Below, one piece after another: positions 45,701-54,645 of a DNA stretch of 64,000 bases; position 1 is the first letter of the stretch; each line of letters starts with the position of its first letter. The position numbers were made by a program, and so were the translations under genes. A model generated the notes under the pieces. That model did not search any database. It was not told the DNA's origin and saw only the letters and a list, made by a program, of their open reading frames with translations. Source of the DNA: Lamellibrachia satsuma (taxonomy: Eukaryota; Annelida; Polychaeta; Sabellida; Siboglinidae); the NCBI GenBank assembly GCA_033239005.1, contig BSQZ01000005.1, forward strand, positions 2,334,501 to 2,398,500, read 5' to 3'.

Positions 45701-48192
45701 TTAGATAGTGAATCTATAATCATATTATTGTCGAAATAAAGAAACATTTTATTGTTAGATATTTACTGGGACTCAATTCTCCCGCCTCTGGCAGGCTACC
45801 GGGGGGGGGGGCTACTGGTGCTGGTAGGACACCATCCAGGTTATTATCAAAGGCAACTATTTCATAGTCAACTATAGTGCACTTTAGTATGAGCAAGAAG
45901 TATAGATTTTAAATACTGCTCATGCCAAAGAATTGCATAAAATCTTTAACTTACTGTGAAGTACTCCCGGAAGACTATAAATTCTAACTTCTGGGACAAT
46001 AATTCTATTTTATATCATTACCCTTTTAAAAAATCTGTTACAGGCGTTTCCTTCATTATTATATAAGCATATTCTCAATGTTTACATTTGTTTTTATTGC
46101 AAATTTCTCAGAATTAGTCTTGTAATATTCACAAGCTGCTATTTACTAGGCTATAAACCTTATCGGATCCTTCCCTTGGATGACCTTTCTATGTGAAATG
46201 TCATGTAAGATGATACTTGATGCCATAGGTCAAAGGTTAAACAGGTGCTGGATTTTGTTAAAACATGAGTGATGCATCTTTTTTTTGGTCTAGCCTGCTA
46301 CAAGATCCTGAATGGGAAAGATCAAAGTTAACATATAACTGATTTTGATGACGGTGACATTGAAATAAAAGGACACATCCGGTATGAAAACTGCAGTGTG
46401 AAATACACTTGAGGAGCTAAACTTGAGAAATAGTGACAGAGAGGACTGTCCATAATAAGTGCTTGCTATTGAGGTCAAGTATTCTCATCCTGGGCAGGTT
46501 TTATTACATTCATCAGAGTAAATGACTTCCTGACCAACCAGCTACATACATACAAAATGTCCTATTGCCAAAATAACCTGTTGCCAAACAGTCTGGTATC
46601 CAATTGTATGTGGCCAAAGTGTCTATTGCCAAAATGACTACGGATTACCTACATATGTATGTACATGCATAATTATGTAGGTAGTGCAAAACACATAATT
46701 ATGTAGGTAGAAATATTATTCCATAAATGAAATATCTCAGATGTGTTTATTTAGACATACAGAGTACTTGTACAAATAAATATAACACAAAAATTATAAC
46801 GTCATGGAGAATCCCATTAAGACAATAATTGTCACTTTCATGGGATCTAATTAGAAATGTTGGTAGGCACAATATTTAAAAAATATTTGTTGCTACTGTA
46901 AAGGGTGCATTTGTCACCCAGGAAGTTTAATCAGTTTTTCCATCCCAGTAAGATGCCTGATGGTGTCAGGAAAGCTACCAAGACTGCCTCCGCCTGCATC
47001 TGGGTTTCATCTTGTTACCAGCCTCTATCCACACTCCATCACTTCTAGTTACAACACTCCTATCACTGGCTGGCACGGAAGACACTTATTCCTGGCCCTG
47101 AAGCCACTCACAGTGAAAAACACGGCTAATCTTCATAAAACCAACCTCTTGCACAAACTCATGTAAGGCATTCGACTGCGTCCACCTCCACCTGCACAGT
47201 TAATGAGGGTCTGGTCAGAAAGTCTACCAGTTAGAATAAAATATGTTATCAATTCTGAATGTATTGTAGACTTAGAACCTGTTTTAAGAGCTTCTCTCAG
47301 CGCCATGTCAAGAAATTGAAATTTAGTGTCTCAGATGTCTATAGTTTAGTCAGTATCATATCACACATGTGATGTAAACAAACCATTTTAGTTGCCTTAC
47401 TTGTTTACACTTTGGTTAACAGTTCTCTTTTCTTCATAAAACACCACTTGCCAGTACGGGGTGCATTTACCATGCTAGGAAGTATATCTATGTTCATATT
47501 TGTTATTTATTACCTTATTTGCAGCATTCGCACGATGCATTATGAAACACCCCTTCATCAAATGTGTTTGTTGTAATTTGTATTCGTCCACATTTTGGAC
47601 AAATACAAATTCATGTTTGAAACCAATACACAATATAATTCTTTTGATGATTTTCATAATTCTTGGTACTAAAGTGCTGTTTACGTTTTGTACCAAGAAT
47701 ATTATGAATGTTGAATTGTAATTTTAGAAACCATCACAGTTGACTGGCTGAGGAAAAATTGGAATAACTAAATTGATTCTAAATTTCCAAATTAATGAAA
47801 GAAATTAAAAGACGTTAAATGTGATGTTCACGAAACTACGGCTCAAAATTGTTTCAAAACTAACAATTAAAGAAACTCAAGGTGTGATTTTAACAAAGTG
47901 GTCTACAGTAAAATTTTTATTTTACAAAACTACAGCATGGACATGTTGTTTCTGCCCAAAGAGCGGTGCCTGTTATTACGGCAACACTAGCACCAGTAGC
48001 ATGCCGCGGTCGAGTGGTTCGGAGAGTCAGGCAGATCGGCTGGAGAGCGAGAAGGAACACCTCACGCTGCAAGTGAGTGTGCTCAAGGACCAGATTGACG
48101 CCCAGGCCGACAAGATCCGTGATCTCGAGAGGGCGCTCGACGAGAGGCGAGCCGCCGTGTCAATGTTGTCCAACGGGGACTTGTCATTGAAA
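29608..48192 (+). CDS. PPFIBP1: Liprin-beta (PPFIBP1/2 family), 5' part of gene; 3' end off window
   Basis: Liprin-beta is a cytoplasmic scaffold with an N-terminal coiled coil and three C-terminal SAM domains. It binds liprin-alpha and acts at the cell cortex, in focal adhesions and at synapses. Only the N-terminal part is here: exons 29608-29704, 34392-34648 and 47962-48192, plus an optional exon at 44906-45004. Joining the first two with the last gives about 195 codons in frame. Two regions match remembered vertebrate liprin-beta: DASEMLAQALKQMDGLLAG at the N-terminus, and LESEKEHLTLQVSVLKDQID plus KIRDLERALDERR in the coiled coil. The middle exon (LISELKDTLQSL, TRTFLQDWLVKAVHYE) fits the VEDLRGLLE to ETLVEWLQSQ segment. 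Later exons are not in the window. A single invertebrate liprin-beta would be equally related to PPFIBP1 and PPFIBP2. Confidence 0.85.
29742..30021 (+). promoter_or_regulatory. Cluster of three CTCF-like motifs at the start of liprin-beta intron 1
   Basis: CCACTAGGTGACAG (29742-29755), CACTAGATGGCAGCA (29966-29980) and AACAGATGGCAGCAC (30007-30021) resemble the CTCF core CCASYAGRKGGCRS with one or two departures each, all in the same orientation. A further similar site, CATCAGGTGGCAGCAC, lies at 37003-37018. Motif presence is seen; binding is inferred. Confidence 0.35.
29805..29940 (-). mobile_element. SINE family 2 fragment (3' part)
   Basis: On the minus strand it has GGTCTGCCAGGGAGTGAAG, then AGCACTCTGAGTGGTCCT and AAGGACTGGATAAC. 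These blocks match the 3' part of the copies at 34.0 kb and 7.7 kb. Confidence 0.6.
32763..33190. repeat. Polypurine tract rich in GAGAG and GGAGA
   Basis: About 430 bp of mostly A/G on the plus strand without a fixed unit, including long GAGAGA and GGAGAG stretches. It ends near a C-rich run at 33213-33230, giving local strand asymmetry. The minus-strand open frames here (Ser/Pro/Leu/Phe) are compositional. Confidence 0.85.
33978..34165 (-). mobile_element. tRNA-derived SINE, family 2, with intact head
   Basis: On the minus strand the head has the A-box-like TGGTTGGAACATCGGACTC and the B box GGATTCAAATCC. The body has TTGCTGCCATTTCAGTAATT and GGCTGAATGCTTCCCAG, and the tail TGGAATGAACATGTCTGCC, then GACTGGATACAGTGCTATAG. 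This is the best example of the head-to-tail order of the family in the window. Confidence 0.75.
34150..34325. repeat. Minisatellite of CACCACCATGCCACTG units next to the SINE head
   Basis: About 175 bp of 8- to 17-bp degenerate units (CACCATGCCACTG, CACCACGCAACCG, CACCGCACCATCATG). The unit matches the extreme 5' end of the adjoining minus-strand SINE, so the array probably arose by expansion of the SINE 5' end. It ends 66 bp before liprin-beta exon 2. Confidence 0.8.
34392..34648 (+). CDS. PPFIBP1: Liprin-beta coding exon 2
   Basis: 257 nt from acceptor CCATGTGCAG|GTACTACC to donor TATGAG|GTAAGA, entering in phase 1 and leaving in phase 0. The encoded segment begins TTTKYEPPTSPPHQNG, continues through a Ser/Pro-rich linker (RSPSLSPGLSPEPS) and ends with a helical stretch (VVDLISELKDTLQSL, QDTRTFLQDWLVKAVHYE). 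The last part aligns by pattern with the vertebrate region before the long coiled coil. GC content is well above the flanking introns. A SINE and a derived minisatellite lie just upstream. Confidence 0.85.
35062..35270 (+). repeat. Dispersed repeat, copy 1
   Basis: Shares with 46468-46670 the ordered blocks TTGAGGTCAAGTA, CTGGGCAGGTTTTATTAC, CAACCAGCTACATACATACA, AAATGTCC, AAATAACCT, TCTGGT, and GATTACCTACATATGT. The copies are about 80% alike by eye, in the same orientation. No tRNA head or inverted repeat is visible. Confidence 0.8.
35475..35885 (-). mobile_element. LINE reverse-transcriptase C-terminal remnant (frameshifted)
   Basis: On the minus strand, split over frames, one reads QAWIPHHKKDIGML, QRRVTNIIPELRHLSYEEHL, KECGLTTLETRRL, ENIDRNIF, RGHKVTLVKVQCRFDIRKYS and NASSMNVLKQN. 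This is the conserved region after the catalytic RT motifs of a CR1/jockey-like LINE, with frameshifts and stops, so it is dead. It is related in type to the remnant at 3975-4365 but belongs to a different, older lineage. Confidence 0.8.
35930..36075. repeat. Tandem duplication of about 75 bp
   Basis: Two adjacent copies share TATGTTATATTTCTC, TAATCAACCCAAGAAATTG, then ATTACCATTT and AAGCTG. A short GGTGACATC triplication follows at 36112-36140. Confidence 0.8.
38205..38472 (+). repeat. 265-bp direct repeat, copy 1
   Basis: Runs from GTAAATTTTTACCAATTTCT to GAGGCATGATCCCA and matches 39957-40222 with only scattered substitutions and one short indel in an A run. The copies are about 1.75 kb apart in the same orientation. 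No primer-binding site or polypurine tract is visible next to either, so an LTR element is not supported. Confidence 0.9.
39305..39420. repeat. Short tandem repeat GGGGTTAGCTAGAGAT
   Basis: About six units of 17-18 bp, each with GTTAGCTAG or a variant, in 39318-39416. Confidence 0.85.
39722..39795. repeat. (AT)n microsatellite
   Basis: An uninterrupted AT dinucleotide run of about 74 bp, able to extrude a cruciform. Confidence 0.98.
39957..40222 (+). repeat. 265-bp direct repeat, copy 2
   Basis: Second copy of the segment at 38205-38472. It is followed directly by the AGAGAG and CTCTCC repeat region, whose unit also resembles 37979-38018 just upstream of copy 1. The two loci therefore share context beyond the 265 bp. 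Confidence 0.9.
40223..40445. repeat. Degenerate repeat of AGAGAGTATCCTCTTCACCT units
   Basis: About five units of 40-55 bp, each with AGAGAGTATCCT or similar, TTCACCTCT and CTGTATGCCC. It starts with a pure (GA)n run at 40227-40252. Confidence 0.8.
42226..42809. repeat. 73-bp satellite, 8 copies
   Basis: Units begin GTTATGACATACAAACAGGG at 42226, 42299, 42372, 42445, 42518, 42591, 42664 and 42737, a constant 73-bp period. Copies differ at only a few sites (AAACAGG or ACACAGG; GCAGTG or GCAATG), so the array is recently homogenised. The period is not a multiple of three, so open frames through it are incidental. Confidence 0.95.
44906..45004 (+). CDS. PPFIBP1: Probable alternative first (or optional) liprin-beta exon
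   Basis: 99 nt, 33 codons, from ATG at 44906 to donor CATAAG|GTAAAT, phase 0. The context AGGATGG has A at -3 and G at +4, a strong Kozak match. The product MEDGFDYSLYYQTLPRRRKK continues NLYSLDGSQSSHK. It joins in frame to exon 47962-48192 (phase 0). As an internal exon it would need an acceptor in phase 0. The good-looking CTTCTGTAG acceptor (before 44896) is in phase 2, and the phase-0 AG at 44910-44911 has a poor pyrimidine tract with another AG just before it. An alternative promoter and start is therefore the simpler reading. I do not recall this segment in vertebrate liprins. Confidence 0.5.
45005..47961 (+). other. Liprin-beta intron 3
   Basis: About 3 kb between the alternative exon and the coiled-coil exon. 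It holds a G-run (45800-45812), the second copy of a dispersed repeat (46468-46670) and otherwise AT-rich sequence. No further exon seen. Confidence 0.55.
46468..46670 (+). repeat. Dispersed repeat, copy 2
   Basis: Counterpart of 35062-35270. It is followed by a 20-bp direct repeat (ATAATTATGTAGGTAG at 46670-46685 and 46692-46712). Confidence 0.8.
47962..48192 (+). CDS. PPFIBP1: Liprin-beta coiled-coil exon
   Basis: 231 nt, 77 codons, from acceptor GTTTCTGCCCAAAG|AGCGG to donor TTGAAA|GTGAGT, phase 0 at both ends. It encodes SGACYYGNTSTSSMPRSSGS, then QADRLESEKEHLTLQVSVLK, DQIDAQADKIRDLERAL and DERRAAVSML. This is the most conserved part of the liprin-beta N-terminal coiled coil (vertebrate pattern LESE-HL-LQV-VLTDQVEAQ-EKIRDLE). 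It is strongly CpG- and GC-rich compared with the introns. The frame stays open with GC-rich codons for about 64 nt past the donor, so a longer exon form is possible. Confidence 0.88.
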
Positions 48193-48879
48193 GTGAGTAA
48201 CCATGGCAATCACATGCACAGCACCCGTCGCGCTTCTAGTCGGTCACGCATGGATGGTTTGTGTTTTTGTTGCTGTGTGATTTTTACGTGGGTCATCATC
48301 TGCTTGTGGAGTTCAAAGAAGATGGTAATTAGTAGTAGCAATTGTTGGTTTTGGCTTGCTCTGTGCTGTTTAAACTGGCTTGCATGATATGCACTTGTCT
48401 TACCATGGTTGCATGTTTGCTTGTTTGGTTTTAGAAACATAACGTGGTTTGTTAGATAAGATTGCTTGTGCATACACATTCTCTGTTATAAATAGTTGTC
48501 ACTAGTTTTGGCTTTGGTAATTTATCTGTGTGTTGTTAGTTGTGCAGAATCTGTGTGCATGCTTTAACACTGAACCTGCATGCAAAATGCACGACTTCAG
48601 CATGACAATTCAGCTGCAAGAGAATTCAGCCTATGATGTAGCCAACTGTGTGTCAGTGGTATGCCTGCTGCTTGTGTCAACAGAGTTACAGGAGTTTTCA
48701 AATGACATCCATTGGAAGCTGCATAACATAAAGCTTAATTAGAAACAATAAAACAAACACAAGTGTAGCAGTTTCCCTGTCTTTACTGACCAATGGATCT
48801 GAGCACTAAGCAAAACTGCACAAAAAACCTTGTTTTGTTCAACTTTGTCTTAGGTATCACTTGTTTTGTTTTGTTCAAC

Positions 48880-48935
48880 TTTGTCTTAGGTATCACTGGT
48901 TTTGTTCAACAAAACAAGTGATACCTAAGACAAAG
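48880..48935. repeat. Near-perfect 56-bp inverted repeat (hairpin)
   Basis: The left arm CTTTGTCTTAGGTATCACT plus TTTTGTT faces its reverse complement across a single C at 48907, with one small internal mismatch. A further direct copy of the left arm lies at 48843-48861. The folded RNA would be an almost continuous stem of about 27 bp. Confidence 0.85.
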
Positions 48936-49787
48936 CTATCACCTTCAGTTGTTCCTCATTGGGAAGAGGCATTCTGTCCTAGCACAAAAGACAAGATTCT
49001 AGAGGGGAGAAAGGGGTGCAACCTCACTTTCCCACCAGCTTACCATGCCCATTACAATGGACCCCTTCAAATGAGCACTGTGTTCCAGTCTGCTCATATT
49101 ATATTACCGTGAATGCGAGTCATTTACTTGTGTGCACACCTTGTTTGCACTTGGTGCAGTCCAACTGGAAGTAGACATCACAATCATGGATGCCATTGAT
49201 CAACTGTGTTCTAATTTATTGTTGTACTTATTAGTATTCATGGTGTGCTCCAGTGCGTATTACTTTATTTTTCCAGAAAATAGATTTTACCCAACATTGA
49301 ATGAATGGTTGCCTTGATGGAGCCATCAACTTGGACACCCTTTTTACAGTTCCTGGTTCATAAATATGACTTCTATGGTGTGTTGAATGCTATTTACAGT
49401 TTGTTAACCGGTATTCATGTTAAATACCAGCACTCTCGAATGGAGCATAAAACCCTGTCCCAGAATAGCAACAGACTGGGCGATTTCCTGTTAAGAAAAA
49501 CGCCTCATGCACCATGTTAGTGAAGTTGCACTCTATCTTGGGATTATCATCCTATGCCTACAAGCCAGTTTAGCTGGTCTTTGTTGGTAGTTTCTAGGAA
49601 CTCCAACTACAGTACGGCAGCTGGAGCCAGGAAATTCCAGACAGCGTAGAGATGGTCCTTCATATCTGACCTGGATGGTTCAGGCATGGCTGCCAGAGTT
49701 CCTTGTTTATTAGGATTGATAAGCTGGAGTACCTGCCCTGTGGACAGTTCATCTTAACCACTACCTTCCCACCGAAGCATCAATAAA

Positions 49788-49925
49788 CGCAACGCATAGC
49801 TTGTTTTTGATCGCTAGACTGGCGCGTATAAATGCAACGCATAGCTTGTTTTTGATCGCTAGACTGGTGCGTATAAATGCAACGCATAGCTTGTTTTTGA
49901 TCGCTAGACTGGCGCGTATAAATGC
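49788..49925. repeat. 45-bp tandem repeat, 3 copies, each with a TATA-like box
   Basis: The unit AACGCATAGCTTG starts at 49791, 49836 and 49881. Each contains TTTTTGATCGCTAGACTGG and GCGTATAAATGC. Copies are almost identical. CpG is frequent in the array and in the next 40 bp. Confidence 0.92.
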
Positions 49926-52324
49926 AATGCATCACGGGGTTGAACGTCGACGGATGTACAACACGTAATTTTGTACTTTAAATTAGAGAGTCGGAACAAT
50001 GACATATCCACGGCACAGACAGTTAAAGAATTACTGTTTTAGTAAAGAATACCTCGTACCAGTAATAACGCTTACTGATTTGACTGATTTGACATTTGAA
50101 TAACGTTGAATGTGATTGAGCATGTATTAGCATAGATACGTGATTGTTTTAGTGCGCAGCAAAAGATTCGCTTGAATCATGTGTTGTACTTCCGTCAACA
50201 ACCTCATGTGATTTCACTTTTATATTAGTGTTATATTATGCACCAGAGGTGCCACGGGGTTATTTCGGGTAGGCTCTATCACCCAGCAGTCATTCCAGAC
50301 TTGGTACAAAAGGAAGGATTAGCAACTAACAAATAGTTATTCTGGTTACCCTTGTTGTATGGGGTGATTTGCTGAATTGCATGTGTTTATGTACCCGGCT
50401 ATATTGTGAGAATCTGTGCAATAAAATTATTCACACCTTCATAATGCTATTATGATAAGAATATTGACAGAGTTCTAAAATCGTCAGATCTACAGTTTGT
50501 GCAGCAAAAATTAATATGAAACAATTAAAAATGGTAAATATACACAATGCCTAAATGTTGAGTTTATATTTGTTTATTTGAGTTTATATTTGTTTATAAG
50601 TGAGAAAGATGTGACTGTTGGAATTTCTCTATTGTTAACTTTAATGTTAATATCATAATGACTCGGTTTTGAAGTCTGTTGTCTAAGGCTGGTTATCTAA
50701 GTACAGTGCTAAACCTGTGTTGCAAGTCCCACATTTGTACGACTAAGTCAGGACACATTACATAACAATTGTTACAGCAATTAAATTCTCCAATTGGTTC
50801 AACAAAGGTTGCGCTGGCCAAACCAACACACCACTCAGTTTTGTAGAGTCGCGGACCAGTGTACTCTGTGCTAGACTAATCCAGTTTTAGTTGAATAAAC
50901 ACACAACTCACAATGAAAGTTTAGCATTGTATTCCAGACATTAGACATTATTATAGACTTGTTATGTAGATGTTGCTTTAACCCTTGGCAGTGTTAATTG
51001 AGGGCAGTGGAGATCCTTGTATTACATAGCAACATGAGCTGTGGTATTTAACATCTGTCAGCGAGACAGACAGTTAACCCTTTGTCCTCCACTGTCCCAG
51101 CTTACTGGTCTGCTCACATAGTCTGTGGGGAAATAAGCAAGTATTCGCTATCATGCACACTCAATTTATTTGTCATTTATGATAAAGATAAACTGCATAC
51201 ACATATGCATCAGTAATAATAATAATATTAATATCCATAGGTAGAATAGAAAAGGGACACACACCATATCATAAATGTGTTAATAATTAAGGTAATCTGT
51301 TCACACCTGTGTCTGCAATAAGAACAATGTGCACAGTGTAGCCACTTGTTGATATTAGAGATATGTGCATGTTGAGAGGATGTATAAATTTGGATTTAGT
51401 TTATTAATTAGTTTTGAGTATGCTTTATTTATTTGTACATTTGACCTATATGCACTGAAGTAATAAAAATGTCCAATTTAGTTATGTCGTTGTGATATCT
51501 TAGTCTGCTATAAATTTACTTGTGAAGTTCAATATTGGTGTCAGCGTGTAATGGTTAATAAAAAAACCTGGCTTTTTATATGAGAGTATTTACGGTAGCA
51601 TCTCTCGGCGCTATTAATGCCTAGAGCAGTTTGGAGGCAGACAACTATTTTTGCCACAAGCAGCAACGAAAATGCAATTTAGTGCTGGGTACAAACTTGT
51701 GAATGGGATTTTCTGAAGGTCACAAATATTAATACATTTATTCTATCATTATACACATTTTGTTAAATGTTTGTAAAAACCAACAGTTTGATTTCCACGA
51801 AGGTCTGCTTTCACAAAACAAAATGTTTTTGTATTACTGCGGGGGATTTCCATGTCACTGCTAAACAGTGCTGGAAATTAAGCAACTACAGGTGTTAGTC
51901 GTCTGATATGCACATTTCCCCTGCCAAAAAACAATGTTTTTCACTGCAACAAATTCTCGAGAGTTCACAAAATCATTCTAAGTCAAGTCCTGTCAGCAAA
52001 CCCATGGCTAAGTTGAAATAAACATTGTGCACAAGTATATTCAAGTAAACCTAAATACACAAGTTGTAGTTTCCATCTATGCTAAGTGCATTGAATGATA
52101 AACCCCAATTCACTATGTTCACCAGGTCCCATTATTAAAATAGGTTTGGGAGGGACATTTTCTGCTGGTAGAAGAGAAGAAATTACAGTGATACACCAAT
52201 TTTATCAACACTTACATACCGTTGATCAAGTGGTTGTTACATTTACATATACTACTGTCACAAATTCTTTCTTCATAATATTCTAAAGAGTGAGCACATT
52301 AGTCATTTGTATTGCAGCACACTG

Positions 52325-52475
52325 ACAGTTCTTAGTACCATACAGACTTCAATGCCAATCTGACACTACACCCTTTGCAATTACTCCATAAAGGCAGTTC
52401 ATTCAGAGTTGATATTGCGATTATAGCCAGTAGTCATTTATACAGCTGAGTAGGCTTGACTACTGGAAGACACCA
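52325..52475 (-). mobile_element. SINE family 2 fragment
   Basis: On the minus strand: CTACTCAGCTGTATAAATGA, ACTACTGGCTATAATCGC and GGAGTAATTGCAAAGGGTG. These match the body of family 2 copies at 20.3 and 7.7 kb. Confidence 0.55.
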
Positions 52476-53524
52476 CCTACACTTCTCACAGCGTCTAGTG
52501 ACTTTTCACCTGATGAACAGCTTTATTTCTATAGCACTGTTGTTGATATGAAACACACAAGGTTCTATTAGAGTAATTATGGTAGCATATGCACCAACAC
52601 CCTCTGGGAGTCGATGGTATCATCTCCACCCCAGCCTCTTTGTTCTGCCTAGTGGCAAGGTCCCCCTCATGGGTCATGCTCATTTGAATAGCCTGGCATG
52701 AGTGGCTGTTATGAAGGCACTGCTCCATTGTTCTGGTCTGGTTCACTGCCAACAGTTGGCACTCCACCACAGGTGTCTGTAGTTCTCACCAGGTCCGGGT
52801 TGTTGTGGCCAGAAGTCACACAGTTCTGTCTGGCCGGAGACATCTTGACCAGAGCTGGGAGTAGAGTCCACAGGTGGATTTATTATACTGCCCATGTGGC
52901 CAACATGCCAGGGGTGAGTAGGTCATTGGGAGATCAGTGATGTCCTCACTTGTTGCCCAGTTAGAAGATTGTTGAAATCCTGTAGTTGTTGTCTACATAC
53001 TGAAGGTGATTCATCTGGGGTGAAATGACCATAGTTATGGGGTATGTCTGTACATGCCAGGACTTACATGCAGGTTTTATAATACAACACAAAATGAGGA
53101 AAGATGGTGTTTTAAGTTAAATGTCAGCCACTTTGATTTCTGCTATTACCATGTCATGACGGATAACTTGACATTCAGAAACGGATCTAGTGTTGTGCCT
53201 TTTGGTTTAGATTTGTCACTGCTGTGGCGTCAACTGTCATAGGAGGGAGGGCACACCCAACGTTTACTTCTGAATTAAAACCAAGAACCTTCTCAAGTGG
53301 TTACACTCCAAACATCCCGATATTGGGCTAATGCAGGAATTTGTGGTGGACTGCGCATGTGCTGTGGGTGGTACATAGAACTAAAAAACTAATATCTTTA
53401 ATGTTGCTGACAGGGTTTTTATCTGATAGTTTTATTTATTTTATGTATAGGATGTCAGATGAAAATTTTTTATAGGTTGGTTATGTGTATGGATATTGTC
53501 GCTGTAATACTGTAGGCCTTATTA

Positions 53525-53710
53525 TAAATACTACATTATAAATACTACATTATAAAATTAATACTACATTATAAAATTAATACTACATTATAAAATTAAT
53601 ACTACATTATAAAATTAGTACTACATTATAAAGTTAGTACTACATTATAAAATTAATACTACATTATAAAATTAATACTACATTATAAAATTAATACTAT
53701 ATTATAAAAT
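53525..53710. repeat. 19-20-bp AT-rich tandem repeat (ACTACATTATAAAATTAAT)
   Basis: About nine units with period 19-20 bp, followed by decayed ATACTATATTA-like units to about 53840. Confidence 0.9.
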
Positions 53711-53847
53711 ACTGTATTATAAATACTATTGGATACTATGTTAAGGATACCATATTATATATATTATAAGTACTGTTGGGTACTATGTTACAGATACTAT
53801 ATTACGGATACCATATTATGGATACTATTACAAATATTATAAATAAT

Positions 53848-54050
53848 GATGGGATGTGGTGGTTGTGAGTGTCAAGACTGTCAATCAATAGGACGGGGGT
53901 TTTAAACCACTTGCTGCCATTTAGAAATTTGGGGAATTTCTTGCACTTCCACTATGCCTGTATCTTTTGGAAGAGACACTAGAAGCCATTGTTCCCTTCT
54001 TCCTGGTGTCGGGGGAAATAAAAGGTCAGACACATGGAAATGGTTCATAT
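53848..54050 (+). mobile_element. SINE, family 1, diverged copy
   Basis: Blocks in order: TGTGGTGGTTGTGAGTG (head), GGGGGTTTTAAACC (degenerate B box), TTGCTGCCATTTAG, TGCCTGTATCTTTTGGAAG, TTCCTGGTGTCGGGGGAAAT and AAAAGGTCAGACACA. These correspond to the copies at 3.5 and 61.3 kb. Confidence 0.65.
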
Positions 54051-54321
54051 CTTTTGTGGACTCTTAAATAAACCGAGCATATAATCTTCAAATATGAAGA
54101 AATTGCTTTAATGTGAAAAAGTAGATGCCCCGAACACCCAGTAGACCCCCAACACACAGTAGACCCCCAACACATAGTAGACCCCTTCACACAGTGGCGA
54201 TTGTGCACTTTTGGGGTCAGTAATCTGCCCTGAGATCTTGGAGGAGTGGTGCTTGTGTGATAGACTTGTGTATTATTTGATGATACTAATATACCCGGTA
54301 GTTATTTCAAGAACAGAAAGT

Positions 54322-54645
54322 ACAGACAGTGCAATGTCTGAGAGGCATCTTACAAATACAGACAGGGCAATGTCTGAGAGGCATCTTACAAATACAGACA
54401 GTGCAATGTCTGAGAGGCATCTTACAAATACAGACAGGGCAATGTCTGAGAGGCATCTTACAAATACAGACAGGGCAATGTCTGAGAGGCATCTTACAAA
54501 TACAGACAGTGCAATGTCTGAGAGGCATCTTACAAATACAGACAGGGCAATGTCTGAGAGGCATCTTACAAATACAGACAGTGCAATGTCTGAGAGGCAT
54601 CTTACAAATACAGACAGGGCAATGTCTGAGAGGCATCTTACAAAT
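54322..54645. repeat. 36-bp minisatellite, 9 copies
   Basis: Units start ACAGACAG at 54322 and every 36 bp to 54610. They differ at one site, ACAGTG (units 1, 3, 6, 8) versus AGGGCA context (units 2, 4, 5, 7, 9), showing a partial 72-bp higher-order period. Because 36 is divisible by three and the unit lacks stops in several frames, open frames of 100-160 codons run through it on both strands (for example TDRAMSERHLTN repeats). No start, splice or homology evidence supports a protein. Confidence 0.95.
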
